Below, piece by piece: positions 28,040-36,417 of a DNA stretch of 64,000 nt. Made by a program: the position numbers and the translations under genes. Source of the DNA: Mesorhizobium sophorae (GTDB taxonomy: Bacteria; Pseudomonadota; Alphaproteobacteria; Rhizobiales; Rhizobiaceae). The notes under the pieces were generated by a model, which was not told the DNA's origin, made no database searches, and saw nothing but the letters and a program-made list of their open reading frames with translations. The stretch covers positions 1,240,001 through 1,304,000 of the forward strand of contig NZ_NNRI01000007.1 of assembly GCF_002270415.1 (NCBI RefSeq), given 5' to 3'. Position 1 is the first letter of the stretch. Each line of letters opens with the position of its first letter.

Positions 28040-29628
28040 CGGCCTCTCGCAAATGGATCGGCCGCAAATGGCGGCCGCGCCTTGCCACGGTCGTCGTTGC
28101 CATCCTGATCCTGGTGATGGCCTTGCCGCTGGTGGGCCTGTTCTTCTTTCGGCTCTACGAGAACCAACTGATCCGCCAGACCGAAGCCGAGTTGATCGCG
28201 CAAGGTGCCGCCATCGCCGCCATCTATGCGCAGGACGTGCGCGACGCCGGCATCCCGCCGGAAAAGCTCGGCGCGCCGATGGCGCGGGCAAACGGGGATG
28301 CGAGCCGAAGCGTCCCTGACCCGCTATACAGGCCGATCGAGCCGCAGCTCGATCTCGCTTCCGACACCGTGCTGCCGACGCGGCCGGCGGCGATGCCTGC
28401 CACTATCGATCCCGCCTTCGCCGCCATCGGCGCGCGCCTGTCCGGTGTTCTCGATGCCACGCAGAAAACCACGCTGGCCGGCTTCCGGCTGCTCGACCCA
28501 ACCGGCGTCGTCATTGCCGGACGTGGCGAGGTCGGGCAATCGCTTGACAGGGTTGAAGAGGTGCGCGAGGCCCTTGCCGGCCGCTATGCCAGTGCGCTGC
28601 GGCTGCGCATTCCCAACCAGCCGGCGCCACCGCTCTATTCGGTCAGCCGAGGCACCAAGGTGCGTGTCTTTGTCGCCCTGCCAGTAGCCATAGACGGTAA
28701 GGTCGCCGGCGTGGTCTATGTGTCGCGGACGCCCAACAACATCGTCAAGCATCTCTATGGCGAGCGCGGCAAGGTGACCCTGGCGGCAATCGCCATCCTC
28801 GGCGGCACGCTGCTCATCGGCCTGGTCTTCCTGCGCACCGTCAGTCGGCCGATCTATGCGCTGATCGACCGCACCCAGCGCATCGCCGCCGGCGACCGCC
28901 AGGCCATCAAGCCGCTCGACCACCACGGCACCTATGAAATGGCGGAGCTCTCCGCCGCCTTCCTCGACATGGCGGAAAAGCTGCAGGCGCGATCGGACTC
29001 GATCCAGACCTTTGCCACCCATGTCTCGCATGAGCTCAAATCGCCGCTGACGGCGATCCAGGGTGCGGCCGAGCTGCTGCGCGATTCCGGTTCGGCGATG
29101 GACCAGGCCGAGCGGCAGCGCTTCTCCAACAACATCGTCACCGATGCGGGGCGGCTCAATCTGCTGGTGCGCCGGCTGCTCGAGCTGGCGCGGGCCGAGA
29201 ATCTGGCGCCGAGCGGTGAAAGTACCTCGATCGGCGCAGCGCTGGCACTGCTTCCTGTAGACAACAGGCTGGCGGTTCGTGTCGGGGCCGGCGGCGAGAT
29301 CGGTTTGCGCATATCGGCTGAGAACGCGGCAATCGTGCTTGCCAATCTCATCGACAATTCGGCAAGGCATGGCGCGACGCAGGTTTTGGTCACCGCGGCG
29401 AGCACCGGCGGCAAGGCGTCCATCCTGGTCAGCGATGACGGCGCCGGCATTTCGCCGAGCAACCGGGCGCGCATCTTCGAGCCATTCTTCACCACACGGC
29501 GCGATTCCGGCGGCACCGGCATGGGGCTCGGCATCGTGCTGGCCCTCCTGAAAGCGCATGATGGTATGATCCGGCTGGTTGACTCCGAACGCGGCACGCG
29601 CTTCGAGATTATCTTGCCAACCGCGTGA
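28030..29628 (+). CDS. Sensor histidine kinase
   Basis: This is a 532-residue inner-membrane kinase. TM1 is at about 17-40 (ATVVVAILILVMALP) and is followed by a periplasmic sensing region of about 210 residues. TM2 (LAAIAILGGTLLIGLVFL) is followed by a HAMP-like linker. The H box is THVSHELKSPLTAI, N box NLIDNSARHG, G boxes SDDGAGISPSN and GTGMGLGIVLA. The sensing region resembles CreC-type stimulus-sensing domains. It is encoded with the upstream regulator. Confidence 0.94.
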   Translation: MRLTASRKWIGRKWRPRLATVVVAILILVMALPLVGLFFFRLYENQLIRQTEAELIAQGAAIAAIYAQDVRDAGIPPEKLGAPMARANGDASRSVPDPLYRPIEPQLDLASDTVLPTRPAAMPATIDPAFAAIGARLSGVLDATQKTTLAGFRLLDPTGVVIAGRGEVGQSLDRVEEVREALAGRYASALRLRIPNQPAPPLYSVSRGTKVRVFVALPVAIDGKVAGVVYVSRTPNNIVKHLYGERGKVTLAAIAILGGTLLIGLVFLRTVSRPIYALIDRTQRIAAGDRQAIKPLDHHGTYEMAELSAAFLDMAEKLQARSDSIQTFATHVSHELKSPLTAIQGAAELLRDSGSAMDQAERQRFSNNIVTDAGRLNLLVRRLLELARAENLAPSGESTSIGAALALLPVDNRLAVRVGAGGEIGLRISAENAAIVLANLIDNSARHGATQVLVTAASTGGKASILVSDDGAGISPSNRARIFEPFFTTRRDSGGTGMGLGIVLALLKAHDGMIRLVDSERGTRFEIILPTA

Positions 29629-29667
29629 CTCTCGATCAGCGGCTCGAACCGGAAAGGGCATAAAAGC

Positions 29668-30834
29668 GTGCGCTACGACATCGTCATCATCGGCGGGGCC
29701 ATCGTTGGATCCTCGATCGCTTATTATCTGCGCGAAGAAGGATTTTCCGGTTCGATCGCGCTGATCGAGCGCGATCCGCAATTTGCGCATGCGGCGACGA
29801 CGCTGTCCTGCGCCTCGATTCGCCAGCAATTCTCGATCCCGGAAAACATCCGGCTGTCGCAGTTCACGCTGAAACTGTTCCGGCGGCTGAAGGACGAATT
29901 CGGCGCGGATGCCGATATCGGCTTCCACGAAGGCGGCTATCTCATCCTTGCCGGCGAGAACGGGCTGCCGATCCTGAAGGCCAATCACCAGGCGCAGATC
30001 GCCGAGGGCGCCGACATCCTGCTTGAGGATGCCGACGCCTTGGTGCGTCGCTTCCCCTGGCTGTCGGCCGAAGGCATCACCGCCGGCGCCTATGGCCGGA
30101 CCGGCGAGGGCTGGTTCGACGCGCATGCGATGCTGATGCTGTTCCGCAAGGCGCTGCGCGAGAAGAAGATCGATTTCATCACAGCTGACGTCACCGGCAT
30201 CGAGCGGCAGGGCCAGAGCGTGACCAGTGTCAGCCTCGACAATGGGGAAAAACTCAAGGCCGGCATCGTCATCAATGCCGCCGGACCGAATGCCGGCATG
30301 GTGGCTGATATGGCCGGGTTGGCGCTGCCGGTGGAGCCGCGCAAGCGCAACGTCTTCGTCTTCGAGGCGCGCGAGAAATATGCCGACATGCCGCTGCTGG
30401 TCGACCCGAGCGGCATCTGGCTCAGGCCGGAAGGCTCGGTCTACATCACCGCTGGTGCCGAGCCGGAAGAGTGCGACGGGCCCGCCGATCCCCAGGATTT
30501 CGATGTCGACTGGCCGCTGTTCGAAGAGGTGATCTGGCCGGTGCTGGCCACCCGCATCCCGGCCTTCGAGGCGATCAAGCCGACTCGCGCTTGGGTTGGC
30601 CACTACGACTACAACACGCTCGACCAGAACGCGGTGATCGGCCCGCATCCGCAGGTGACGAATTTCCTGTTCGCCAACGGCTTTTCCGGCCACGGCCTGC
30701 AGCAGGCGCCGGCCGTCGGCAAGGCGCTGGCCGAACTGATCGTGCATGGCGGCTACCGCACGGTGGACTGCTCGGCGTTTGGCTATGGCCGGGTTGCGGA
30801 AGGGCGGGCGTTTAGGGAATTGAATGTGATTTGA
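29668..30834 (+). CDS. FAD-dependent oxidoreductase, DAO/sarcosine-oxidase-like
   Basis: This 388-residue flavoprotein has the N-terminal dinucleotide fold YDIVIIGGAIVGSSIAYYL and C-terminal FLFANGFSGHGLQQAPAVGKALAEL, as in glycine/D-amino acid oxidases. It likely oxidises an N-substituted or D-amino acid. The GTG at 29668 has only a weak site (GGAAAGG, about 12 bp upstream). The gene lies 39 bp after the kinase gene but has no obvious functional link with it. Confidence 0.9.
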   Translation: MRYDIVIIGGAIVGSSIAYYLREEGFSGSIALIERDPQFAHAATTLSCASIRQQFSIPENIRLSQFTLKLFRRLKDEFGADADIGFHEGGYLILAGENGLPILKANHQAQIAEGADILLEDADALVRRFPWLSAEGITAGAYGRTGEGWFDAHAMLMLFRKALREKKIDFITADVTGIERQGQSVTSVSLDNGEKLKAGIVINAAGPNAGMVADMAGLALPVEPRKRNVFVFEAREKYADMPLLVDPSGIWLRPEGSVYITAGAEPEECDGPADPQDFDVDWPLFEEVIWPVLATRIPAFEAIKPTRAWVGHYDYNTLDQNAVIGPHPQVTNFLFANGFSGHGLQQAPAVGKALAELIVHGGYRTVDCSAFGYGRVAEGRAFRELNVI

Positions 30835-30875
30835 GGTGTAGGCGTTGGGAACATGCCGTTCCCGCCGAGTTCCCG

Positions 30876-31050
30876 CCCACCCCCCCCTCTGGCCTGCCGG
30901 CCATCTCCCCCGCAAGGAGGGAGATTACACGCTCAATCGCTTTCGCCAATCTCGAAACGTGACAGGGGTGACGCGGCGTCGAAGCTGTCGATTCCCCACT
31001 TGCGGGGGAGATGGCCGGCAGGGCCGAGGGGGTGCTGTCCCGCCGACATC
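30876..31050. repeat. Fold-back intergenic element, about 175 bp
   Basis: The long terminal inverted repeats of about 45 bp run from CCCCCCTCTGGCCTGCCGG to its counterpart ending GTGCTGTCCCGCC. Internal CTCCCCCGCAAGG and CTTGCGGGGGAG segments surround a unique centre. The same layout occurs at 34594-34760, and a short version at 24262-24321. There is no coding capacity, so it looks like a non-autonomous palindromic element of the kind common in rhizobia. Confidence 0.8.
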
Positions 31051-31071
31051 AAATGCACCGCCACGAGTCGG

Positions 31072-31563
31072 CTAAGCCGCGGCCAATCTCCCAGCGTCAA
31101 AATACACCTGCAGCCAGGCCAGCACCCTGCCCCAGCCCTCGGCGTGTTCAGCCGCCGCGTCGCTCAAGCCAGTAAAGCCGCCATGACAGATGGTGACGCG
31201 CGTGCCATCGGCGATCGGCTGCAGCAGCCAGGCGACCGTCGTTTGCCGCCGGCCAAGAGTGGGATGGTCCCACTCATAGGCCCGCGTCTGCACGATCCGG
31301 CGCGGCGCCTCGATGTCGAGTAAGTCGCCGCTCGCTGGCAGGTCCCTGCCGTCTGCCGTTCGAACGGTGACCTTCCAACGGCCGCTGATGCGAAGATCGG
31401 CCGACCAATCGACCATCCGGTAGGTGTCGGCGGACCCCCACCAGCGCTCGACCTCGTCCGTGACCAGGGCCTGGAAAATCCGCTCGGCGGGTGCGCCGAT
31501 GTCGGCGCTTGCCATGACGGTCTCGCCATTGGTCATGCTGTGGACGACAGGGACATGCAGCAT
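31072..31563 (-). CDS. SRPBCC (AHSA1-like) domain protein
   Basis: This 163-residue protein has the helix-grip fold of the START/Bet v1-like superfamily: AAERIFQALVTDEVERWWG near the N-terminus and WGRVLAWLQVYFDAG at the C-terminus. It is the last gene of an ArsR-SRPBCC-SRPBCC operon and binds an unknown hydrophobic ligand or client. The start at 31563 is the first in-frame ATG after the preceding gene; a second ATG lies 9 codons in. Confidence 0.85.
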   Translation of the reverse strand: MLHVPVVHSMTNGETVMASADIGAPAERIFQALVTDEVERWWGSADTYRMVDWSADLRISGRWKVTVRTADGRDLPASGDLLDIEAPRRIVQTRAYEWDHPTLGRRQTTVAWLLQPIADGTRVTICHGGFTGLSDAAAEHAEGWGRVLAWLQVYFDAGRLAAA

Positions 31564-31603
31564 AGGTGCCTCCAAAAGTTTGTTTCGCAGCCGAAACCAA
31601 GCT

Positions 31604-32050
31604 TCAACCCTTCGATGGCGGGCGCTCGAAACCCTTGCCGGTCTCGAGCAGGCTCTTGAGGCTCGCCAGCACCAGCGGCCAGCCCTTGGAGACATTCGGG
31701 ATCAGCCGGTGCGCGCCGTCGGCCTCGTGGGTGACGGCAAGCTTCATCAACTCGCCGTCCTGTTCGATGGCGAAGGTGCAGCGCGTGTAGCCGTCTTCCT
31801 TGACCTCCGGCATCCATTCATTGCGCCATTTGATGACCAGGCGTCGCGGCGGGTCGATTTCGAGGATCTCGCCGCTGTCGGCGACGCTCCCGTCGGGGAA
31901 GATCAGTTTCCAGCTGGAGCCGACCTTCCACTCGCTCTCCTGATAGGAGCAGAGGAAGAACTGCCGGTTGAACTCCGGATCGGTTAGCGCCTCCCAGAGT
32001 TTTTCGGGCGTGGTGCGGATGTAGGTCACGTAAACGAAGCTGTTGCTCAT
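31604..32050 (-). CDS. SRPBCC (AHSA1-like) domain protein
   Basis: This 148-residue protein has VYVTYIRTTPEKLWEALTDPEFNRQFF, the standard AHSA1-type opening, and KGWPLVLASLKSLLETG at the end. Its ATG shares one base with the stop of the ArsR gene, so translation is coupled. ArsR/AHSA1 pairs are common, and the regulator probably controls the operon. Confidence 0.9.
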   Translation of the reverse strand: MSNSFVYVTYIRTTPEKLWEALTDPEFNRQFFLCSYQESEWKVGSSWKLIFPDGSVADSGEILEIDPPRRLVIKWRNEWMPEVKEDGYTRCTFAIEQDGELMKLAVTHEADGAHRLIPNVSKGWPLVLASLKSLLETGKGFERPPSKG

Positions 32051-32367
32051 CAGTCTTCCCTTTCGAGGCGTTTCTTCAGGTCACTCAATGCATCCAGCCG
32101 ATGGCGCTCGAACTTGCCGATCCAGCGTTCGGCGATCTCGTTGATCGGAACCGGGTTGAGGTAGTGCTGCTTCTCGCGTCCCTTGCGGAGCGTGGTGACG
32201 AGGTTGGCTTCCTCCAGGATCGCCAGGTGCTTGGTCACCGCCTGGCGTGTCATGTCCATCTCCGCGCACAGCGCGTTCAGCGTCTGCCCGTTCCGGGCAT
32301 GGAGGTTGTCCAGCAATTGCCGGCGTGTCGGGTCGGCCAAGGCGCGAAAGACGGCATCCATGCTCAT
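32050..32367 (-). CDS. ArsR-family transcriptional regulator
   Basis: This 105-residue winged-helix protein has the core ALADPTRRQLLDNL and MTRQAVTKHLAILEEANLV (recognition helix). It has no metal-binding ELCVC motif, so it resembles the SdpR-like branch that is often paired with AHSA1 genes. The start at 32367 is preferred over 32382, because the longer form would begin inside the operator at 32377-32396. It probably represses its own operon. Confidence 0.9.
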   Translation of the reverse strand: MSMDAVFRALADPTRRQLLDNLHARNGQTLNALCAEMDMTRQAVTKHLAILEEANLVTTLRKGREKQHYLNPVPINEIAERWIGKFERHRLDALSDLKKRLERED

Positions 32368-32376
32368 GATCTTAAT

Positions 32377-32396
32377 ATGCAACCATTTGGTTGCAT
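32377..32396. promoter_or_regulatory. Putative ArsR operator
   Basis: A 20-bp palindrome with one mismatch has core AACCATTTGGTT flanked by ATGC and GCAT. It lies 10 bp upstream of the ArsR start. The identical 12-bp core occurs before the second ArsR gene at 45641-45652. Confidence 0.75.
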
Positions 32397-32454
32397 GTCA
32401 AGCGGCAAGATTTCGCGCCGTTGGCCGCTGGATGCGATCACAGGGGAAAAAATG

Positions 32455-32880
32455 TCAGCGCTTGCGGGAGAACCAGAAGGCGTCAGGCATGCGCGTCATG
32501 CCGATGCGCTCATAGAAGCCGACGGCGTCGGGCATGGAGATCAGGCTGATGGCGACGGACGGTCCGAGCTGCCGACGCGCCTCGTCCATCAGGCCATTGC
32601 CGATGCCGAGCCGTTGCGCCGATTGGGAAACGGCGAGCTCGGAGATGTAGCAGACCCAGGAGAAGTCGGTGATGGCGCGGGCAACGCCGATCAGCGGCTT
32701 GCCCTCCACATTGAGACGCGCCGTCAGCACCAGGTTGGCGCCTGACAGCATCGCCTGCAGGCGAGTACCGTCATCGACAGGCCGTGTTTCGCCGAGGCCG
32801 GATTCCACCAGCACACGACGGAATTCGGCGATGTCGAGCGCGGGCTCGCGGGCATAGAGGACATGGGAGTTTTCTGCCAT
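32455..32880 (-). CDS. GNAT-family N-acetyltransferase
   Basis: This 141-residue protein carries the acetyl-CoA loop [18 protein letters not shown] and the late motif [12 protein letters not shown]. The substrate is unknown. It lies 58 bp from the ArsR operator and is divergent from leuD. Confidence 0.87.
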   Translation of the reverse strand: MAENSHVLYAREPALDIAEFRRVLVESGLGETRPVDDGTRLQAMLSGANLVLTARLNVEGKPLIGVARAITDFSWVCYISELAVSQSAQRLGIGNGLMDEARRQLGPSVAISLISMPDAVGFYERIGMTRMPDAFWFSRKR

Positions 32881-33028
32881 GTCAACCAGACTGCACCATC
32901 GGGCGGTGAATTCGAAGCCGTTTTGCGCTGCTGGCCATCCTGCACAAACAGTTGCCTTTTATTTGCCCGCGGCTTTGTGTAAACCGTGCCTCAGCAATCC
33001 CCCGAAACAAGAACACTGGGCAAAAGCC

Positions 33029-33634
33029 ATGGAAAAATTCACCAAGCTCACCGGCGTCGCCGCTCCCATGCCGATCGTCAATGTCGACACCGACATGATC
33101 ATCCCCAAGGATTATCTCAAGACGATCAAGCGCACCGGGCTTGGCACCGGCCTGTTCGCCGAAATGCGCTACAATGACGACGGTTCGGAAAATCCGGATT
33201 TCGTGCTCAACAAGCCGGCCTACCGCAAGGCGCAGATCCTGGTTGCCGGCGACAATTTCGGCTGCGGTTCGAGCCGCGAGCACGCGCCTTGGGCGCTGCT
33301 CGATTTCGGCATTCGCTGCGTCATCTCGACCTCGTTCGCCGACATCTTTTACAATAACTGTTTCAAGAACGGCGTGCTGCCGATCACCGTCAGCCCCGAG
33401 GATCTCGAAAAGCTGATGGATGACGCCTCGCGCGGCTCCAACGCCACCTTGTCGATCGACCTCGAGGCCAAGGAAATCCGCGGTCCCGATGGCGGCGTGG
33501 TCGCGTTCGACCTCGACGATTTCAAGCGGCACTGCTTGCTCAACGGGCTCGACGATATCGGCCTGACCATGGAAAAGGCCGGCGCCATCGCTTCGTTCGA
33601 GAAGAAAAACGCCGAACAGCGCCCCTGGGCCTGA
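33029..33634 (+). CDS. leuD: 3-isopropylmalate dehydratase small subunit
   Basis: LeuD pairs with LeuC to isomerise 2- to 3-isopropylmalate in leucine synthesis. It has 201 residues, the normal length. The opening is [22 protein letters not shown], and [17 protein letters not shown] is the swivelling-domain signature. The ATG at 33029 starts MEKFTKLTG. leuC is not in the window; leuB is 3.2 kb downstream, separated by the Ivy-like pair. Confidence 0.97.
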   Translation: MEKFTKLTGVAAPMPIVNVDTDMIIPKDYLKTIKRTGLGTGLFAEMRYNDDGSENPDFVLNKPAYRKAQILVAGDNFGCGSSREHAPWALLDFGIRCVISTSFADIFYNNCFKNGVLPITVSPEDLEKLMDDASRGSNATLSIDLEAKEIRGPDGGVVAFDLDDFKRHCLLNGLDDIGLTMEKAGAIASFEKKNAEQRPWA

Positions 33635-33697
33635 AATACGCGGCCTGACCGCAAAGCCGCGCCGACGGCGAGTCTTCGGATAAGACGAGGACTTGTC

Positions 33698-34558
33698 ATG
33701 ACACGTTCGCTTGTTGCCGGTGCCTGCGGGCTGATGATGTCGATCCTGCTGCCGGCAACGAGCCTGTTCGCCCAGGCGCCTGTCATCGACCAGCAGGCGC
33801 CCATCCCGTTCGAGGGCGGTCAATTTACCATCACCCAGCAGGAGCCGGACGGCGAAAAGGTGCTCGCCTACGACGGCCAGAAGCTGGCGAGCAATTATGA
33901 CGTCTTCTTCGACAGGATCGTCAACATCGCCGGCGTTGAAGTGGCGTTGGTCGATGTCGGCGACGGCAATATCGACCATCTCTGCGGTCCTCCCGTGATG
34001 ATCGCGTGGAAGCCGAAAGGCGGCACGATCCAGGGTATCACGGTCGAGCAGGATGGATGCGGCGCACCGGCGTCGGTGACCGACGATGTCATCTATTTCG
34101 TCCCCTATCTGTTGCCGGGCGCCTCCAAGCGGGCGATGCAATGGTTGCCCACCGACGGGCTGACGATTGCGGGCAATCTCACCTACATGCCGGATCCCGG
34201 CACGGGCTGGAAAGATGTCGACGTGTCGAAATACGAGGACATGATCGACGCTTTCCACAACGAGGCGGTCTACAGGGACGCTGCGGCCTTGCTTGGCAAC
34301 GACATGACCGTTCTGGCAGCCAGTTTCCTGGCCGCAGGCGGGACGAAAACAACTGCGTCCGGCATCGTCTATTTCGACGGCTGCGCGCCGCACAATTGCG
34401 GCGGCAATCACGGTTTCATGGCGGTCGACGCGGCCAACCAAAAGCTCTATTTCGCCCGCAGCAGCGGCAAGCCCGTGATGGATGCATGGCCGCCGGTGCA
34501 GAGCTGGCCGGCCGAGGTCAAGGCGGCGCTGGACGAGGCGTTTGGATCTGCAAATTAG
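33698..34558 (+). CDS. Secreted protein with Ivy-like C-terminal domain, copy 1
   Basis: This 286-residue protein has a signal peptide (MTRSLVAGACGLMMS..., cleavage near LFAQA). Residues about 35-180 form a domain I do not recognise, with YDVFFDRIV, CGPPVMIAWKPKGGTIQ and YFVPYLLPG. The C-terminal 100 residues (YRDAAALLGNDMTVLA... CAPHNCGGNHGFMAVD) match the layout of Ivy, the periplasmic inhibitor of c-type lysozymes, whose CKPHDC loop inserts a His into the lysozyme active site. Here the loop is CAPHNC (Cys229-Cys234) with the His kept and Asp changed to Asn. Its paralogue follows. Confidence 0.8.
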   Translation: MTRSLVAGACGLMMSILLPATSLFAQAPVIDQQAPIPFEGGQFTITQQEPDGEKVLAYDGQKLASNYDVFFDRIVNIAGVEVALVDVGDGNIDHLCGPPVMIAWKPKGGTIQGITVEQDGCGAPASVTDDVIYFVPYLLPGASKRAMQWLPTDGLTIAGNLTYMPDPGTGWKDVDVSKYEDMIDAFHNEAVYRDAAALLGNDMTVLAASFLAAGGTKTTASGIVYFDGCAPHNCGGNHGFMAVDAANQKLYFARSSGKPVMDAWPPVQSWPAEVKAALDEAFGSAN

Positions 34559-34868
34559 AGCGGTATGAGGGCGTTTTGGTCTGTCGCGATCCTTCCCACC
34601 CCCCTCTGCCCTACGGGCATCTCCCCCGCAAGGGGGAGATTGGCAGCGTCGGCGTCCCGCCCGTCTCTGCAACGTTGGTAATTGGCAAAGGCATCCGTGA
34701 CATCCGATCTCCCCCCTTGCGGGGGAGATGGCCGGCAGGCCAGAGGGGGGTGCTGTCCCGCGATGCAAAAGGCTATCCGCCCTTGAAATCTCGCCGCCCA
34801 GTCGCCCAGTGGTGTGGACTGGCGTTTCATTCCCGGCTGGATATGATCTGACGAAACGGAGGATCATC
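34559..34868. other. 310-bp gap between the Ivy-like paralogues
   Basis: It is mostly filled by the fold-back element at 34594-34760. The last 100 bp must carry any promoter for copy 2; I see no clear promoter boxes or coding sequence. Confidence 0.6.
34594..34760. repeat. Fold-back intergenic element, about 167 bp
   Basis: The terminal inverted repeats run from CCCACCCCCCTCTGCC through GGGCATCTCCCCCGCAAGG to the mirror CTTGCGGGGGAGATGGCC and GAGGGGGGTGCTGTCCCGC. It is the same family as 30876-31050. It separates two tandem paralogues, so it arrived after, or together with, the duplication. Confidence 0.82.
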
Positions 34869-35798
34869 ATGACTCGTTCGCTTCTTGCCGGCGCTTGCGG
34901 GCTGGCCCTTTTCCTGCTGCCTGTGACGAGCGCTTATGCCCAGACGCAGACGCCCGCGGCGCAGCTGGCGCCCTCCGCCGACAAACCGGCCACCGACCAA
35001 GGTACAGGCGCCGCCGATGCTTCCGACGACGACAAGCAGGCGCCTGTGCCATTCGAAGGCGGCCAGCTGACCATCACCCAGCCGGAACAGGACGGCGAGA
35101 AAGTGCTTGCCTATGACGGCCAACAGCTGGCGAGCAATTATGACGTCTTCTTCGACAAAATCGTCGAGGTCGGCGGTGTCAAGGTGGCGCTGTTCGATGT
35201 CGGCGATGGCGGCAATCAATGTGGCCCTGCCACGGTGATCGTCTGGAAGCCGGAAGGCGGCACCATCCAGAGCACGACGGTCGAGCAGGACGAGTGCGGC
35301 GCGCCGCCATCGGCGGTGTCCGACAACGCCATCTATTTCGTGCCCTATCTGTTGCCGGGGGATGAGAAGCCGGCTTTGCAATGGTCGCCGACCGAGGGGC
35401 TGACGACTTCAGGCAACCTGACCTACATGCCGGAACCTGGCACCGACTGGAAAGACATCAATCCGGAAAAGTACCAGAACATCATCGACGCCTTCCACAA
35501 TGAGGCCGTCTACAAGGAAGCGCAAAAGCTGCTCGGCAAGGACATGCCCGACATGGCGACCAGCCTGCTGGTCGGCGGCGGCACGGAAAAGACCGCTTCG
35601 GGCGCCTTCTACGCCAGCGGCTGCGTGCCGCATGACTGCGGCGGCAATGACGGCTTCATGGCGGTCGACCCGGCCCAGCACAAGCTCTATTTCGCCCGCC
35701 GCGGCGACAATGGCCAGCCAAACGCCTGGCCGGCGGTAACGACATGGCCGGCCGATGTGAAGGAGGCGCTCGACAAGGCGTTCGGGTCGGCGAATTAG
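34869..35798 (+). CDS. Secreted protein with Ivy-like C-terminal domain, copy 2
   Basis: This 309-residue paralogue of the upstream gene shares the signal peptide (MTRSLLAGACGL...), YDVFFDKIV, PYLLPG, NLTYMPEPGTDWKDI and the same C-terminus ending EALDKAFGSAN. After the signal there is an added acidic, Ala/Pro-rich linker of about 25 residues. The Ivy-like loop is CVPHDC (Cys252-Cys257), closer to the canonical CKPHDC, followed by GGNDGFMAVDPAQHKLYFARR. It is predicted periplasmic. Host-lysozyme resistance, or self-protection from a lytic enzyme, is the natural hypothesis, but the N-terminal domain is unexplained. Confidence 0.82.
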   Translation: MTRSLLAGACGLALFLLPVTSAYAQTQTPAAQLAPSADKPATDQGTGAADASDDDKQAPVPFEGGQLTITQPEQDGEKVLAYDGQQLASNYDVFFDKIVEVGGVKVALFDVGDGGNQCGPATVIVWKPEGGTIQSTTVEQDECGAPPSAVSDNAIYFVPYLLPGDEKPALQWSPTEGLTTSGNLTYMPEPGTDWKDINPEKYQNIIDAFHNEAVYKEAQKLLGKDMPDMATSLLVGGGTEKTASGAFYASGCVPHDCGGNDGFMAVDPAQHKLYFARRGDNGQPNAWPAVTTWPADVKEALDKAFGSAN

Positions 35799-35940
35799 GA
35801 TATATTGATACTCAGGTGATGCCAGCCGGCAAACGGCTGATACCTGCGCTTCCGGTGCTCACGTACCCAAAAGTACGCTCCGCTCCGGTTCTCGGAGCCC
35901 ACCATTCTCGGCGCGGCCTGACCTGAATCTCAACATATCC
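35798..35940. repeat. 143-bp palindromic element abutting the Ivy-like copy 2 stop
   Basis: The ends are 19-bp inverted repeats matching at 16 positions (GGATATATTGATACTCAGG and the complement of CCTGAATCTCAACATATCC). Inside is the phrase GCGCTTCCGGTGCTCACGTA and its partial mirror GCTCCGGTTCTCGGAGCCC. The first base is the last base of the gene's stop codon. It is non-coding and could also serve as the 3' end of the transcript. Confidence 0.75.
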
Positions 35941-36033
35941 TCCATCGTCGCGACAACAGCCAATCCCGTCTGGCCTATGGCAGGCCCGACCTGTTCCCGG
36001 CAAAATGATCGCCACAATGCTGCGAGGCACCCC

Positions 36034-36417
36034 ATGCGAAAACTGATTTCCACCGGCTCGCCGTTCGAAAAGACCGCCGGCTATTCGCGCGCGGTGGTGC
36101 AGGGCGACTGGTGTTTCGTGTCCGGAACGACCGGCTATGACTATGCGACGATGACGATGCCGGAGACGGTCGAGGCGCAGACGCGCAATTGCCTGGCGAC
36201 CATCGGCAAGGCCTTGCAGGACGGCGGCTTCGAGATGGCCGACGTGGTGCGGGCGCATTACTACATCACCGATGCCGCCTTCGTGGACATCGTCTTCCCG
36301 ATTCTGGGCGAGACGTTCGGCGACGTCAGGCCAGCGGCGACGATGATCGTTTGCCAGCTTAACAAGCCGGAAATGAAGATCGAGATCGAAGTGACGGCGC
36401 TGCGGCGCACGGCATGA
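36034..36417 (+). CDS. RidA/YjgF-family protein
   Basis: This 127-residue protein contains GDWCFVSGTTGYDYATM, QTRNCLATIGKALQDGGF and VRAHYYITD, as in Rid proteins that hydrolyse reactive enamine/imine intermediates of amino acid metabolism. The late motif lacks the IEVEAIA form with a clear active-site Arg (IEIEVTALRRTA is seen), so it may belong to another Rid subfamily. It overlaps the next gene by 4 bp. Confidence 0.9.
   Translation: MRKLISTGSPFEKTAGYSRAVVQGDWCFVSGTTGYDYATMTMPETVEAQTRNCLATIGKALQDGGFEMADVVRAHYYITDAAFVDIVFPILGETFGDVRPAATMIVCQLNKPEMKIEIEVTALRRTA

Noticed and set aside
28324..30915. An 863-residue open frame on the minus strand
   Set aside because: It is entirely antisense to the sensor kinase and the FAD oxidoreductase, both with clear motifs. 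Its translation is rich in Asp/Gln/His/Arg with no domain, which is typical of shadow frames in GC-rich DNA.
32882..34870. A 662-residue minus-strand open frame across leuD and the first Ivy-like gene
   Set aside because: It is antisense to two supported genes and has no motif.
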